Notes under the pieces: generated by a model | Databases searched by the model: none | Told to the model about the DNA's origin: nothing | What the model saw: the letters and a program-made list of their open reading frames with translations, nothing else | Source of the DNA: Gemmatimonadota bacterium | Lineage (GTDB): Bacteria > Gemmatimonadota > Gemmatimonadetes > Longimicrobiales > Gaopeijiaceae | DNA length: 36,168 nucleotides | NCBI GenBank assembly: GCA_022560615.1 | Contig: JADFSR010000036.1 | Span: 1 to 36,168 of the forward strand | Reading direction: 5' to 3' | Translations under genes and position numbers: made by a program | Part shown: positions 1 to 6,927 of the stretch, in pieces | Numbering within the stretch: the first letter of the stretch is position 1 | How the letters are laid out: the number at the start of each line of letters is the position of its first letter

Positions 1-2
1 TG

Positions 3-86
3 CTGTGGAGTGAGGACGGGCGGAAGAACCTCATCGTGTGGAACCTGGCGGAGGAGAGGACGGCCAGGGAGATCACCGACGCCTAG
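3..86 (+). CDS. C-terminal end of an unidentified protein (partial)
   Basis: An open frame enters from the left edge and stops at TAG 84-86, giving a 27-residue tail that contains GRKNLIVWNL and ends REITDA. The W-S-E-D-G-R-x-N-L pattern resembles a WD40/TolB-type beta-propeller blade, but so short a piece cannot be assigned. A good hairpin terminator follows 50 bases downstream, which supports this being the real 3' end of a gene. It may be cargo of an element left of the tRNA-Ser relic. Confidence 0.4.
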   Translation: MWSEDGRKNLIVWNLAEERTAREITDA

Positions 87-138
87 GACGCCCTGAGGGC
101 CGCGAGAGGCCGACTGGGACCGTGGCTGCCCCGTACCT

Positions 139-168
139 CTCCCCGGCGAGAACGCCGAGGGGCTTTTT
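139..168 (+). terminator. Rho-independent terminator after the left-edge gene
   Basis: A stem of about 10 bp with one mismatch (CTCCCCGGCG / CGCCGAGGGG, loop AGAA) is followed by CTTTTT. It sits just downstream of the partial gene that stops at 86. Confidence 0.75.
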
Positions 169-315
169 CACGCCTGGTAGAGACGTAAGGAGATAGAGAG
201 ATGAGACGATCTAAGAAGTTGCCTAAGTCCTGAGCCAGGGCGAGCAGCGGCGATTCTTCTCCGAGTTCAACATGCGCTACACCAGCCCCTTGAGGAATCT
301 CTGTATGGTTCGCCT

Positions 316-510
316 GATGCTGGAGGCGGGCCTGCTGTCCGAAACATGGAACGTGCCCCTGTGTCGCGGTCCGTGGCAATGAAGATCACTGGTCATAAGA
401 CAGAGAGTATCTATCGGCGGTACGCAATCGCCGATGTCGCCTCTATCGAGGAAGGAATGTCGAAGCTGGCCACCCTGGATTCGAGGCACGAAACGGCACA
501 AATCTCCTAG
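316..510 (+). pseudogene. Tyrosine recombinase (phage integrase), C-terminal relic
   Basis: The frame ending at TAG 508-510 reads AVRNM...SVAMKITGHK...IYRRYAI, which is the end of the catalytic domain of tyrosine recombinases. The GHK box and the nucleophile Tyr in RRYAI are both present. The upstream part of the catalytic domain (Arg I, the Lys strand, HxxR) is absent: the frame runs open from about 205 but that stretch does not resemble an integrase, and the HDLRR region just before AVRNM looks scrambled. The relic points toward the tRNA-Ser 3'-half copy at 709-745, as an integrase beside its attachment site often does. It probably marks a third element whose body lies left of the window. 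Confidence 0.75.
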
Positions 511-543
511 GCCACGGCACAATCGTGGCACAATCCCGGCACA
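495..543 (+). repeat. GGCACAAT direct repeats at the integrase 3' end
   Basis: GGCACAAA at 495 is followed by GGCACAAT at 516 and 527 and GGCACA at 538; the last three are spaced exactly 11 bp. Such helically phased repeats beside an integrase stop codon and an att site look like arm-type binding sites for the recombinase. Binding is inferred. Confidence 0.5.
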
Positions 544-617
544 CGAAGGGCTCCAAGCTATCTCCCGCAGAGACGGCTAGGAGCCCTATGTTATTGCTAC
601 GTCAGTCTTTATATCCA

Positions 618-716
618 ACGGAGGGGGTGGGATGGGCGGCGCTTTGCGCCGCCGCGTCGCGGGTTGCCGCCTTGGGCGCTGGCGCGATAGCAGCTTGGGC
701 CGCTCGCGTCGAACCC
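618..716. repeat. tRNA-Ser 3' end interrupted by a hairpin module, copy 1
   Basis: The segment begins ACGGAGGGGGTGGGAT, the complement of the acceptor and T arm of the tRNA-Ser at 5515. It then carries about 75 extra bases and resumes with TCGAACCC exactly where the T-loop should continue. The inserted part starts with a perfect hairpin (GGCGGCGC, loop TTT, GCGCCGCC) and ends AGCTTGGGCCGCTCG. A second copy at 5323-5422 has the same order: T-arm start, the same hairpin, GCGTCGCGGGT, a variable middle, the same end and TCGAACCC. Confidence 0.7.
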
Positions 717-745
717 ACGAGTCCTTTCGGACGCCGGTTTTCAAG
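709..745 (-). other. tRNA-Ser 3'-half relic, left attachment site
   Basis: All 37 bases match 5530-5566 of the intact tRNA-Ser, running from the T-loop to the anticodon loop, and identity stops immediately after TTTTCAAG. The 5' half of the tRNA is missing here. This is what integration into the anticodon loop leaves at the far end of an element that restores the tRNA 3' half. It is the probable original chromosomal 3' half displaced by element A, since degraded by the hairpin insertion next to it. Confidence 0.75.
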
Positions 746-758
746 TTCGCCATGATTT

Positions 759-847
759 GTTGCGTGTCGTTGCGTTTGGTAGCAATCGCCCTGCGTGACG
801 CGCGTTCTATCGCACCCGTGTTTGCACCTGGTTGCGTTTGGTTGCGT
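759..847 (+). repeat. GTTGCGT repeat pairs next to the left attachment site
   Basis: GTTGCGT occurs at 759, 769, 831 and 841, as two pairs each with 10-bp spacing. The first pair is 14 bases inside the end of the shared tRNA sequence. The arrangement resembles arm-type sites of a tyrosine recombinase element; the function is inferred. Confidence 0.5.
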
Positions 848-971
848 CTAGTTCAGGGCGTCCGTTGGCAAAAGTACGGCTCGATTGGGTCACATGGCCC
901 ACCCCACGACCAACGATCACCACGCCTTCCACGAAGACGCGAAGCCAGTGGATCTCGCGGGTGGCGGTCAT
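807..971 (-). pseudogene. 5' fragment of a small membrane-protein gene
   Basis: ATG at 969-971 opens a 54-codon frame starting MTATREIHWLRVFVEGVVIV and then losing any hydrophobic continuation. The same N-terminus, as RQIPWLHVFVEGVVI, recurs in the copy at 1673-1712. The start resembles a small single-pass protein family I associate with Gemmatimonadota, in which this motif leads straight into a transmembrane helix. That family link is from memory and unverified. The helix is lost in both copies, so these look like truncated 5' ends. Confidence 0.35.
916..955 (-). repeat. 40-bp direct repeat, copy 1
   Basis: ATCACCACGCCTTCCACGAA and the following 20 bases match 1673-1712 with only a few changes, several of them silent in the shared minus-strand reading frame (WLxVFVEGVVI). 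It lies downstream of the gene at 1039-1539. Confidence 0.65.
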
Positions 972-1038
972 GGGATGAACATGGGGCTCAAGCCAAGGAC
1001 CAGCTACGGCGCGAGGTCGTACTCAGCCCCCAGACGAA

Positions 1039-1539
1039 CTACCGAGGCGTCCAGAGGAAGACCTCCCAGTCACGGAGAGGGTCAGGCCCACCCACCGCCC
1101 TGTCCATGGGCATGCCGGTCTTGCCCGACCACAGCTCGAGCATCGGCAGGCGCGCGTCACCTAGGATCTCTGTGGCCCGCATCGCATACGTCGCGTCACC
1201 GATACGTAGCCACCCGTCGGTGTGACCGTCTCTCACACGCTGCGCCCAGTATCCCCCGTCCGGGCGGGTGGCGGTGATCACACCCTCGGGAGTCCCCACA
1301 TACGAAAGATAGATCACGAACGGCGGGAAGCCGCCCTGCTTCATCAGCAGAGTGGCCCCCACGTCATTGACGGTGCTGAAGTCGTTCGGGGCGGGAGTAT
1401 CCGTCCCTCCGATTATCACACCGGGCGTACGCTGAAGTCCCTCGTTGCCTGCGTAAGGAGCGGTGTACACCCAGCTGGTCACGCCGATCAGGAGTACCAC
1501 TCCCGTAGCGATCCCTGCGATCTTCAGCTTGCCGTTCAT
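1039..1539 (-). CDS. Single-pass membrane or exported protein, function unknown
   Basis: The 166-residue product begins MNGKLKIAGIATGVVLLIGV, a short basic stretch followed by one hydrophobic helix (about residues 7-26), so it is either membrane-anchored or exported. The rest is soluble with no motif I recognise. The start is supported by GGAGG nine bases before ATG in GGAGGATCTAGGATG. It lies within island A, downstream of the TonB-like gene in the same direction but separated from it by nearly 200 bases of decayed sequence. Confidence 0.65.
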   Translation of the reverse strand: MNGKLKIAGIATGVVLLIGVTSWVYTAPYAGNEGLQRTPGVIIGGTDTPAPNDFSTVNDVGATLLMKQGGFPPFVIYLSYVGTPEGVITATRPDGGYWAQRVRDGHTDGWLRIGDATYAMRATEILGDARLPMLELWSGKTGMPMDRAVGGPDPLRDWEVFLWTPR

Positions 1540-1672
1540 CCTAGATCCTCCGCGTTGGTCTCAGCGCGGACGGGTTACCAGGCCACGCGGCAGGAGCGTA
1601 ACCCCGAACCGGAGCGTTGTCAGTATGGGAGCCCGAACGCCGGAAGATCCCCACGATTCGCACTCCGGCGCT

Positions 1673-1712
1673 ATCACCACGCCTTCCACGAAGACGTGTA
1701 GCCAGGGGATCT
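1673..1712 (-). repeat. 40-bp direct repeat, copy 2
   Basis: This is the partner of 916-955. It lies just beyond the TAG at 1733-1735 that ends the TonB-type domain. In the frame encoding RQIPWLHVFVEGVVI the position matching the copy-1 start codon is GTC, so this copy has no ordinary start. Confidence 0.65.
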
Positions 1713-1732
1713 GACGGGGGCGCTCGGTGACG

Positions 1733-2567
1733 CTACCGCACCTGGAACGTGACCGGGAAGCTGACCCAGACGGGACGGCGTTGGTCTCGGTTCAAGGCGG
1801 GCGAGAACCTGAACACGTCGGCGACAGCCAGCGCTGCATCGTCCAAAGCCCGGTGTCCCGAAGACCGGTTGGCGCGGGATGTCCAGACTGATCGGCTCTG
1901 GGGCCTCGTGCTTCAGCTCAATCTTAATCACACCAACGGAAGCTTCTCCACCGTACCACGCGACTGCCTCATCCCCCTTGATGACCTCGACGCGCTCGAT
2001 GTCCATCGGGTTCATGCCCTCGAACTCTTCTCGCGTAATCCGCGCGCCGTCAACGTAGAGGAGCGGCTCGTTCTGGACGGCTGTCGAGCGAACGCCGCGC
2101 AGCAAGGTCTGGCTGCCGGCGCCTATGAGGGTGACGACCAAGCCCCGGACCGGGACCGCGGTCTCGAAGAGCCGGATGTCGAGGGCGGCCGTCTCGCCTG
2201 CGACGAACGTGACCGTCTGCGTGACCGACCGGTAGCCGATCAGCTGCGCGACGACCGTGTGCTCACCGGGCGGCACCCCGAGAATCATCATCCGGCCCTC
2301 GTTGTTGCTCAGGCCGCCACGACCGGTGCCCTCCACTGAAATCTGCACCTTGGAGAGCCCCTGGTTGCTGCCTTCCGTCCTCACGATTCCAGCGAGCGTA
2401 CCGGCCTGCGCCGCGATCGGCGACGCCGCGAGCGTGGCCGAGACCACGTCGACAGGCACAGAGTCGGGGCCCAACGAGAGAAAGAGGGTGCCGGAGGCAA
2501 CCACGCCGACGGCCCCCCCGCCAATGATGGCCAGCACTGGGAGTAGGTCCGTGCCAGAGAGCCTCAT
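1733..2567 (-). pseudogene. Carboxypeptidase-regulatory / plug / TonB C-terminal protein, frameshifted
   Basis: The start ATG at 2567 has AGGAGG six bases upstream. The product has an N-terminal hydrophobic helix (residues about 8-30), a carboxypeptidase-regulatory-like beta-sandwich (GTLAGIVRTEG...GYRSVTQTV), and a plug-like segment (EPLLYVDGARI...DIERVEVIKG...YGGEASVGVI) as found at the N-termini of TonB-dependent receptors. At about 1850 the frame is lost. The next frame reads ALDDAALAVADVFRFSPALN and then PVWVSFPVTFQVR before TAG at 1733, which is a textbook TonB C-terminal domain. One small indel therefore separates two halves of one protein. It is a recent pseudogene or a sequence error; without the indel the protein would have about 277 residues. 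Confidence 0.7.
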
Positions 2568-2781
2568 GGTCGCCTCCTTGAATCCAACGTTGGGTCTATC
2601 TGGATACTCGCGTGCGAGCACAAGAGATCCTCACGTAGCCGTCGCCCCGCGGCGCTGTCATCCCAACGTGTCGTCGGTCGGCGCTCGGCCTAGAGCGCTT
2701 CTGCCGGCGCTCACTGGCGTCGCCCACGGATGCTTGTAGACTCGTGATGTCGAGGCCCACGGGATTCCGGAGGAAGAGAAG

Positions 2782-3762
2782 ATGCCCAGGAAGCTGATCA
2801 CGCTATTGGGTCTCGTCGCGCTGTCCGCGTGCAGTGGTAGCGCCCCAGCCGCCGAGGTCGCTGAAGAGACCCCGGTCGTCGACCTCGCCACAGCGGATCT
2901 AAAGAGCCAATTCGCCGGCGCGTGGAGGCTGGTCAGGATCGAGCGATTTGCTGCTGGTGGTGAGCTGCTGGAGCCCCCTATTGAGGACCGCCTCGGCTAC
3001 ATCATCTACGACCCGGCCGGCTACATGGGTGTCACGATCATGCAGCCTGACCGGCGGCCGTATGCCGGCAACCAGCGGACGCCCGAAGAGGCGCTCGCTT
3101 CCTATTCGAGCTACAGCTCGTACTTCGGCACGTTCACCGTCAACGAGGCCGAGGGGTTTCTGACGCACCACCTGGAGGGCAGTCTCAACACCCGCGGCGC
3201 CGGCTCCGACTACAAGCGTTTCTATACGTTGTCGGGGAACCGGCTGACGCTACAGCCACCCGCGGGTGGAAGCGGTAACAAGACGCAGCTCACCTGGGAA
3301 AAGCTCCCGGACTTGCCCGAGTCCGAGCTCACGGAGACGCACAAGCGGCTGTTCGGCTTCTACCGGATCGAGTCGGTTTCGCGGCGGATCGTGGACGGCG
3401 AGTCGCTCCCGGCCAACCAGTACGAAACCGCGTTCATCATCTACGCTCCCTCCGGGCACATGGCGGTGCATCTGATGCGACCGGGCCGCGAACCGTACGC
3501 CGGCACGCGGCCGACGCCCGAGGAGGCGCTGACGGCCGTACAGACGTACGGCAGCTACTTCGGTCCGTTCTCGGTGCATGAGGACGAGGGCTATCTGGTT
3601 CATCACCGGATCGGCAACCTGAGGCCGAGGCAGACCTACACCGATGCCCAACGTTTCTACGAGCTGACCGATACGCATCTCACCCTGCGACCGCCCGTCG
3701 GGACCGACAGCGAGGGCCGTCAGTTTCAAAACACGCTGAGGTGGGCACGGATCCGCGACTAG
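2782..3762 (+). CDS. Lipoprotein with two lipocalin-like domains
   Basis: A strong ribosome site (GGAGGAAGAGAAG) precedes ATG. The 326-residue product has a lipoprotein signal with lipobox LSAC (Cys17). The mature part is an internal duplication: residues about 45-175 and 185-325 each contain an IIYxPxGxM segment, an RRPYAG or REPYAG motif, TPEEAL, a YFGxFxV strand and an RFY...LTLxPP end. This matches the Lipocalin_5-type domain seen in small secreted proteins. Ligand and role are unknown. It diverges from the TonB-like gene and converges on the gene at 3788. Confidence 0.75.
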   Translation: MPRKLITLLGLVALSACSGSAPAAEVAEETPVVDLATADLKSQFAGAWRLVRIERFAAGGELLEPPIEDRLGYIIYDPAGYMGVTIMQPDRRPYAGNQRTPEEALASYSSYSSYFGTFTVNEAEGFLTHHLEGSLNTRGAGSDYKRFYTLSGNRLTLQPPAGGSGNKTQLTWEKLPDLPESELTETHKRLFGFYRIESVSRRIVDGESLPANQYETAFIIYAPSGHMAVHLMRPGREPYAGTRPTPEEALTAVQTYGSYFGPFSVHEDEGYLVHHRIGNLRPRQTYTDAQRFYELTDTHLTLRPPVGTDSEGRQFQNTLRWARIRD

Positions 3763-3787
3763 CCCCGATTGACGCGGCCGATCGTGC

Positions 3788-4828
3788 TCAGTTTCGCCCA
3801 GTCTGCCTTTCCTGATAACGGGCACCGCTGAGTACGTTGGCAAGAGCGTAGTTCCCCTCGTGGCAGGCGTACTCGTAGAGGTTGGCGTGAAACTTGTTGA
3901 TCGGGATCTCTCCGCCCCAAGGCTCCGTGAACATCGTCGGATCGTCGACGGTGAACTCATAGACGATCGTTTCTTCGTCGACCCGAGTGAAGCGTTCGAT
4001 CACAACAGCTTCCTCCGAAAGGGGGACCCCGCGGATACGCTGTTGTGGGCTGATGTCCGTGGTCTCGACCACGAGTGCGTCACCTTCCCACCGACCCCAG
4101 GAGTTGCCGAAGTACGGCCGGACGCTCTTGGCTATCGGACCAGGCTCGCCAATCCGGATGATCCGCGTGTCGTGGACCATCTCCGACATGATCATCACAT
4201 AATCGGCCGTCTGTACGATGGTGTAGTTGGAGTTGTACGCACCGACGGGCTGCATGGGGGGGCCCAAGGGGGATCCGAAAAGGATGCAGCGCTCGGCGAA
4301 TGGTCTCAACTCCGGGTGGTCGTATTGGCCAAATTGGCTTCTGAAGTCCCGGCGCTCCTGGCCCAGCCGCTGGGCCTCCGGTGTGCGGGCCGGAACGCGG
4401 CCGTTCGCAGGATGGGTGACTAGAGAGGTTCTGGGCTCGCCGTTGATGATGGCTATCCGCGTGCCCCGCTCCCAATAGACCTCGTTGTACTCATTGCCCG
4501 ACAGTCGAGCCTCATTACTGGCCCCTTCCCGGGAGGCCCTCCCGCACTCAACTGTCCCGGGGTTCGGGGGGCACACGCCATCCCCCCGCTCCAGCTCCGC
4601 GACCTCCTCCCATGTGAACACCGGTCCCCTACCCTCTTGGCGCTCAAACGGAGTCAGCGTCGAGTTGGTCCAGTTCCCCTGAAGGTCCGGATGGCCTTCG
4701 GGTGTGCGCGGCACGACCCACTGCTCGCCGTCTGGGGCCGGGGCCTGAGCTGCCGCCGGGGAGAGAAGCGCCGCCCCAGCGATCGCTATGCACAGCCCAA
4801 GAAGCCAACTCGAATGTCGCATGTTCAT
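3788..4828 (-). CDS. Secreted protein of an uncharacterised family (PEGHPDLQGNW type)
   Basis: The 346-residue product has a cleavable signal peptide (MNMRHSSWLLGLCIAIAG...AAAQA). The mature start reads RTPEGHPDLQGNWTNSTLTP, a signature I know from periplasmic proteins of Acidobacteria and Gemmatimonadota with no defined function. Later motifs include FGNSWGRWEGDALVVET and a C-terminal NLYEYACHEGNY. The repeated Trp/Asp-rich strands suggest a beta-rich secreted fold. GGGAG precedes the ATG, and the ATG overlaps the stop of a short upstream reading frame (ATGA). Confidence 0.7.
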   Translation of the reverse strand: MNMRHSSWLLGLCIAIAGAALLSPAAAQAPAPDGEQWVVPRTPEGHPDLQGNWTNSTLTPFERQEGRGPVFTWEEVAELERGDGVCPPNPGTVECGRASREGASNEARLSGNEYNEVYWERGTRIAIINGEPRTSLVTHPANGRVPARTPEAQRLGQERRDFRSQFGQYDHPELRPFAERCILFGSPLGPPMQPVGAYNSNYTIVQTADYVMIMSEMVHDTRIIRIGEPGPIAKSVRPYFGNSWGRWEGDALVVETTDISPQQRIRGVPLSEEAVVIERFTRVDEETIVYEFTVDDPTMFTEPWGGEIPINKFHANLYEYACHEGNYALANVLSGARYQERQTGRN

Positions 4829-4995
4829 CTCCCGTCCTCCAAGCCGATGGGATTGTTACGCAAAAACCCGAACAGTGGCTCTTCCACAATAGCCCGTGGT
4901 ACGGGGTTTCGCTCCTCTGGTTCACGGGCCGCACGGTTTCTGGAAGGGACCACTGCCAGGAACCCGAGTGTCTCCCGCATGGCCTTGCCCGACAT
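4825..4995 (-). CDS. Short upstream gene coupled to the secreted protein
   Basis: A 56-codon frame starts at ATG 4993-4995, seven bases after AGGAGG in AGGAGGGCACCTATG, and ends at a TGA that overlaps the next start codon (ATGA). The product is charged and soluble (MSGKAMRETLGFLAVVPSRN...) with no recognised motif. The good ribosome site and stop/start overlap argue for real translation, perhaps as a leader that controls the next gene. Coding is not proven. Confidence 0.45.
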   Translation of the reverse strand: MSGKAMRETLGFLAVVPSRNRAAREPEERNPVPRAIVEEPLFGFLRNNPIGLEDGR

Positions 4996-5101
4996 AGGTG
5001 CCCTCCTGAGTGGATGCTACAGGAGGCTGCGCTGGGGGAGGCGGGTAGGCAATGAGGACGAGGGCACATCGTCACAGCCGCGAATGGCCCACGACCGCCC
5101 T

Positions 5102-5317
5102 TCAGTGGAGGCTACCCTCGATGAGCGTCAGGACAGAGTCGGCGAGCGTCTGAAGCTGGATCAGTTCCCTCAAGTAGATTTCCTGCGTGTACACCTTGTT
5201 CCGCACTCTTCCCATTGCTGCGTCGTCACCATGTATGCGGGCCAGCGCACACGCAAAAGGCCCGGAGGCCACTTCTGTGACCACCGGGCCGATCGACTGT
5301 AACTCCCTACACTGCAA
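5102..5317 (-). CDS. Possible small protein near the tRNA-Ser end of island A
   Basis: This is a 71-codon frame whose last 45 residues (RVRNKVYTQEIYLRELIQLQ...) look helical and protein-like. No ribosome site clearly supports the upstream start, and GTG codons further in are alternatives. I do not recognise it. It may be a decayed 3' end. Confidence 0.25.
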   Translation of the reverse strand: MQCRELQSIGPVVTEVASGPFACALARIHGDDAAMGRVRNKVYTQEIYLRELIQLQTLADSVLTLIEGSLH

Positions 5318-5322
5318 CGACT

Positions 5323-5422
5323 ACGGAGGGGGTGGGATGAGCGGCGCTTTGCGCCGCTGCGTCGCGGGTCGCCGCGTTTGGTGCTAAACGCGTCACGAGC
5401 TTGGGCCGCTCGGCTCGAACCC
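5323..5422. repeat. tRNA-Ser 3' end interrupted by a hairpin module, copy 2
   Basis: It starts ACGGAGGGGGTGGGAT, then has AGCGGCGC, loop TTT, GCGCCGCT. Two of the stem changes relative to copy 1 are compensatory (G-C to A-T at the base of the stem), so the hairpin is preserved while the sequence drifts. It ends AGCTTGGGCCGCTCGGCTCGAACCC in two overlapping parts: AGCTTGGGCCGCTCG and CTCGAACCC. It lies about 90 bases from the intact tRNA-Ser, in the same orientation. Confidence 0.7.
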
Positions 5423-5460
5423 TCCTAGCGAGTTTCCGCGGAAACTCGCCGTGGGTTCGA
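5415..5460. repeat. Nested perfect palindrome framed by T-arm sequence
   Basis: A 22-base perfect palindrome at 5428-5449 (GCGAGTTTCCG and its exact complement) is framed by TCGAACCC at 5415-5422 and its complement GGGTTCGA at 5453-5460. The framing sequence is the T-loop/T-stem motif of the neighbouring tRNA-Ser. Confidence 0.7.
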
Positions 5461-5514
5461 ACGGGAGGGTTTGAGGACCGCTCGTGGACTAGATGGCGCG
5501 AAGACTATTGGAAG

Positions 5515-5601
<87 letters not shown>

Positions 5602-5613
5602 TCGTTCAAACGT

Positions 5614-5631
5614 AAGGGCTAATGCCCTTTT
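5614..5631 (+). terminator. Hairpin between tRNA-Ser and the integrase
   Basis: AAGGGC, loop TAAT, GCCCTT, then TTTT reads as a short intrinsic terminator on the plus strand. On the minus strand the same hairpin separates the integrase stop from the tRNA 5' end but has no T-run. Confidence 0.35.
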
Positions 5632-5632
5632 C

Positions 5633-6690
5633 CTACACCTGCCACATCACCCTCAAGCAGGGGGTGTCCCCGAAACTGTCCCCTGACGATTCCTTCACGT
5701 CATCGCCCACGGTGCTGCTGCACAGCCCCAACATCCTCCCCATCCGCTCGAAGTGCGGGGCCACGTCGGCGTAGTCAGGATGAAAAGTCGCGTACTTCAT
5801 TGTCATCTCAATGTGCTTGTGACCGAGCTGCCTCTGCAAGATTTGTAGCGGTATTCCAGCCCGCGCGAGCGCCACAGCCGCTGTGTGACGATGATCGTGG
5901 ATCGTGTACTCGTAAATGCCCACGAGGCCGCACGCCCTGTCATGCTCTGCCTGCACTGTACGTCGCTTGACGTTGAATAGCCGATCTGTGCCTGACAGCC
6001 CATCTCCCTCGATATGGGAGCGCAGCGCCTCCGCGACCCATGGCGGGACGAACACGGACCGGACACCTGCCTCGGTCTTCGAGTCCCGAATCGAGAGCCG
6101 CATCTCGCTGTAGCCGTCTCGCACGTCGCACACGCGCAGGACCTCCCACCCCCCGAGGCGCATACCAGTGCTCAGGAGCAGCAGTTGCTGGCAGCGGAAT
6201 GGACGACGGATAGCCGCCATGTACGCCGCAACGTCTGCCTTCTCCAGGTACTTGATTCGAGTGGTGTACCTATAGCGCTTTATCCTGGGCCGTTCTGCAA
6301 TCAAGCCTTTCATTTCAGCGTAGCTGGCCAGAACGCTGACGGCACCGAGGTCGTTGTTCACAGTGTTCTTGGACACCTCCTTGAGCCGTGCCGCCTTGAA
6401 CGATTGCAGCCTGTCCACGAGTAGCGCGTCGGCCACGTCGACCTTCTGCCCCCACATGAGCCTTGAAGTGCTCCACGCCAGTTGTGTAGCGCTCGTGGGT
6501 CGATTCCGCGACATCGCGTTCCTTCCAGGCGAGGGCCGCGTCTACCGCCCCGCCAAGAGTCATCGAATCAGTGCGAAGGTCCTGGGCAAGGCTACCGCTT
6601 CTTCCTCTTTCCGGTACTCATCCGCAAGCTCGGGGTGCGGTCAAGTGAAACCGGGGTGGGATCGGTAGTAATACACCCCGTACGGGTCCC
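5633..6690 (-). pseudogene. Tyrosine recombinase (phage integrase) of island B, multiply frameshifted
   Basis: The C-terminal 240 residues hold a full catalytic set: Arg in TGMRLGG, Lys in DSKTEAG, HDHRHT (HxxR), LGHK, and Tyr in MKYATF. The core-binding domain is intact in sequence but split. A run of five G at 6449-6453, where four would keep the frame, separates VEHFKAHVG from QKVDVADALL. A missing base near 6590 separates EEEAVAL from AQDLRTDSM. Further upstream a readable stretch (DPYGVYYYRSHPGFT) ends in TGA at 6641-6643. The gene reads toward the tRNA and stops 34 bases before its 5' end. It is an inactivated integrase, or the homopolymer difference is partly a sequencing artefact. Confidence 0.8.
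5665..5683 (-). repeat. GGGGACA direct repeat at the integrase 3' end
   Basis: GGGGACA occurs twice on the minus strand, 12 bases apart, within the last codons of the integrase. The position matches the GGCACAAT array at the end of the left integrase relic, and it is a candidate arm-type site. Confidence 0.4.
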
Positions 6691-6927
6691 ACAGGTTGGG
6701 CTCCGGGATCGGGCTCGCGCGCCTGCGGCCCTTGGGAAGGTGGGTGGCTCGCACCCCGCACTGACGGCAGAATACGCATCTTATACGCGCTCTCTATGAC
6801 GGACGCGATACCGTCAGGCAGAAGAGGCGATCCTCACATCCCGAGACCGAGAGCGAACATTGTGGAAGAAGTCCAGCGCCGAAGCCCTTTCGCCGCGAGC
6901 GTAGGCTCGACTCCCAGGACCACCGAC

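Noticed and set aside
6641-6643. In-frame TGA in the integrase N-terminal stretch as a selenocysteine codon, given selA in the window
   Set aside because: The same gene has two further frameshifts and no hairpin like a SECIS was seen after it; decay explains the stop.
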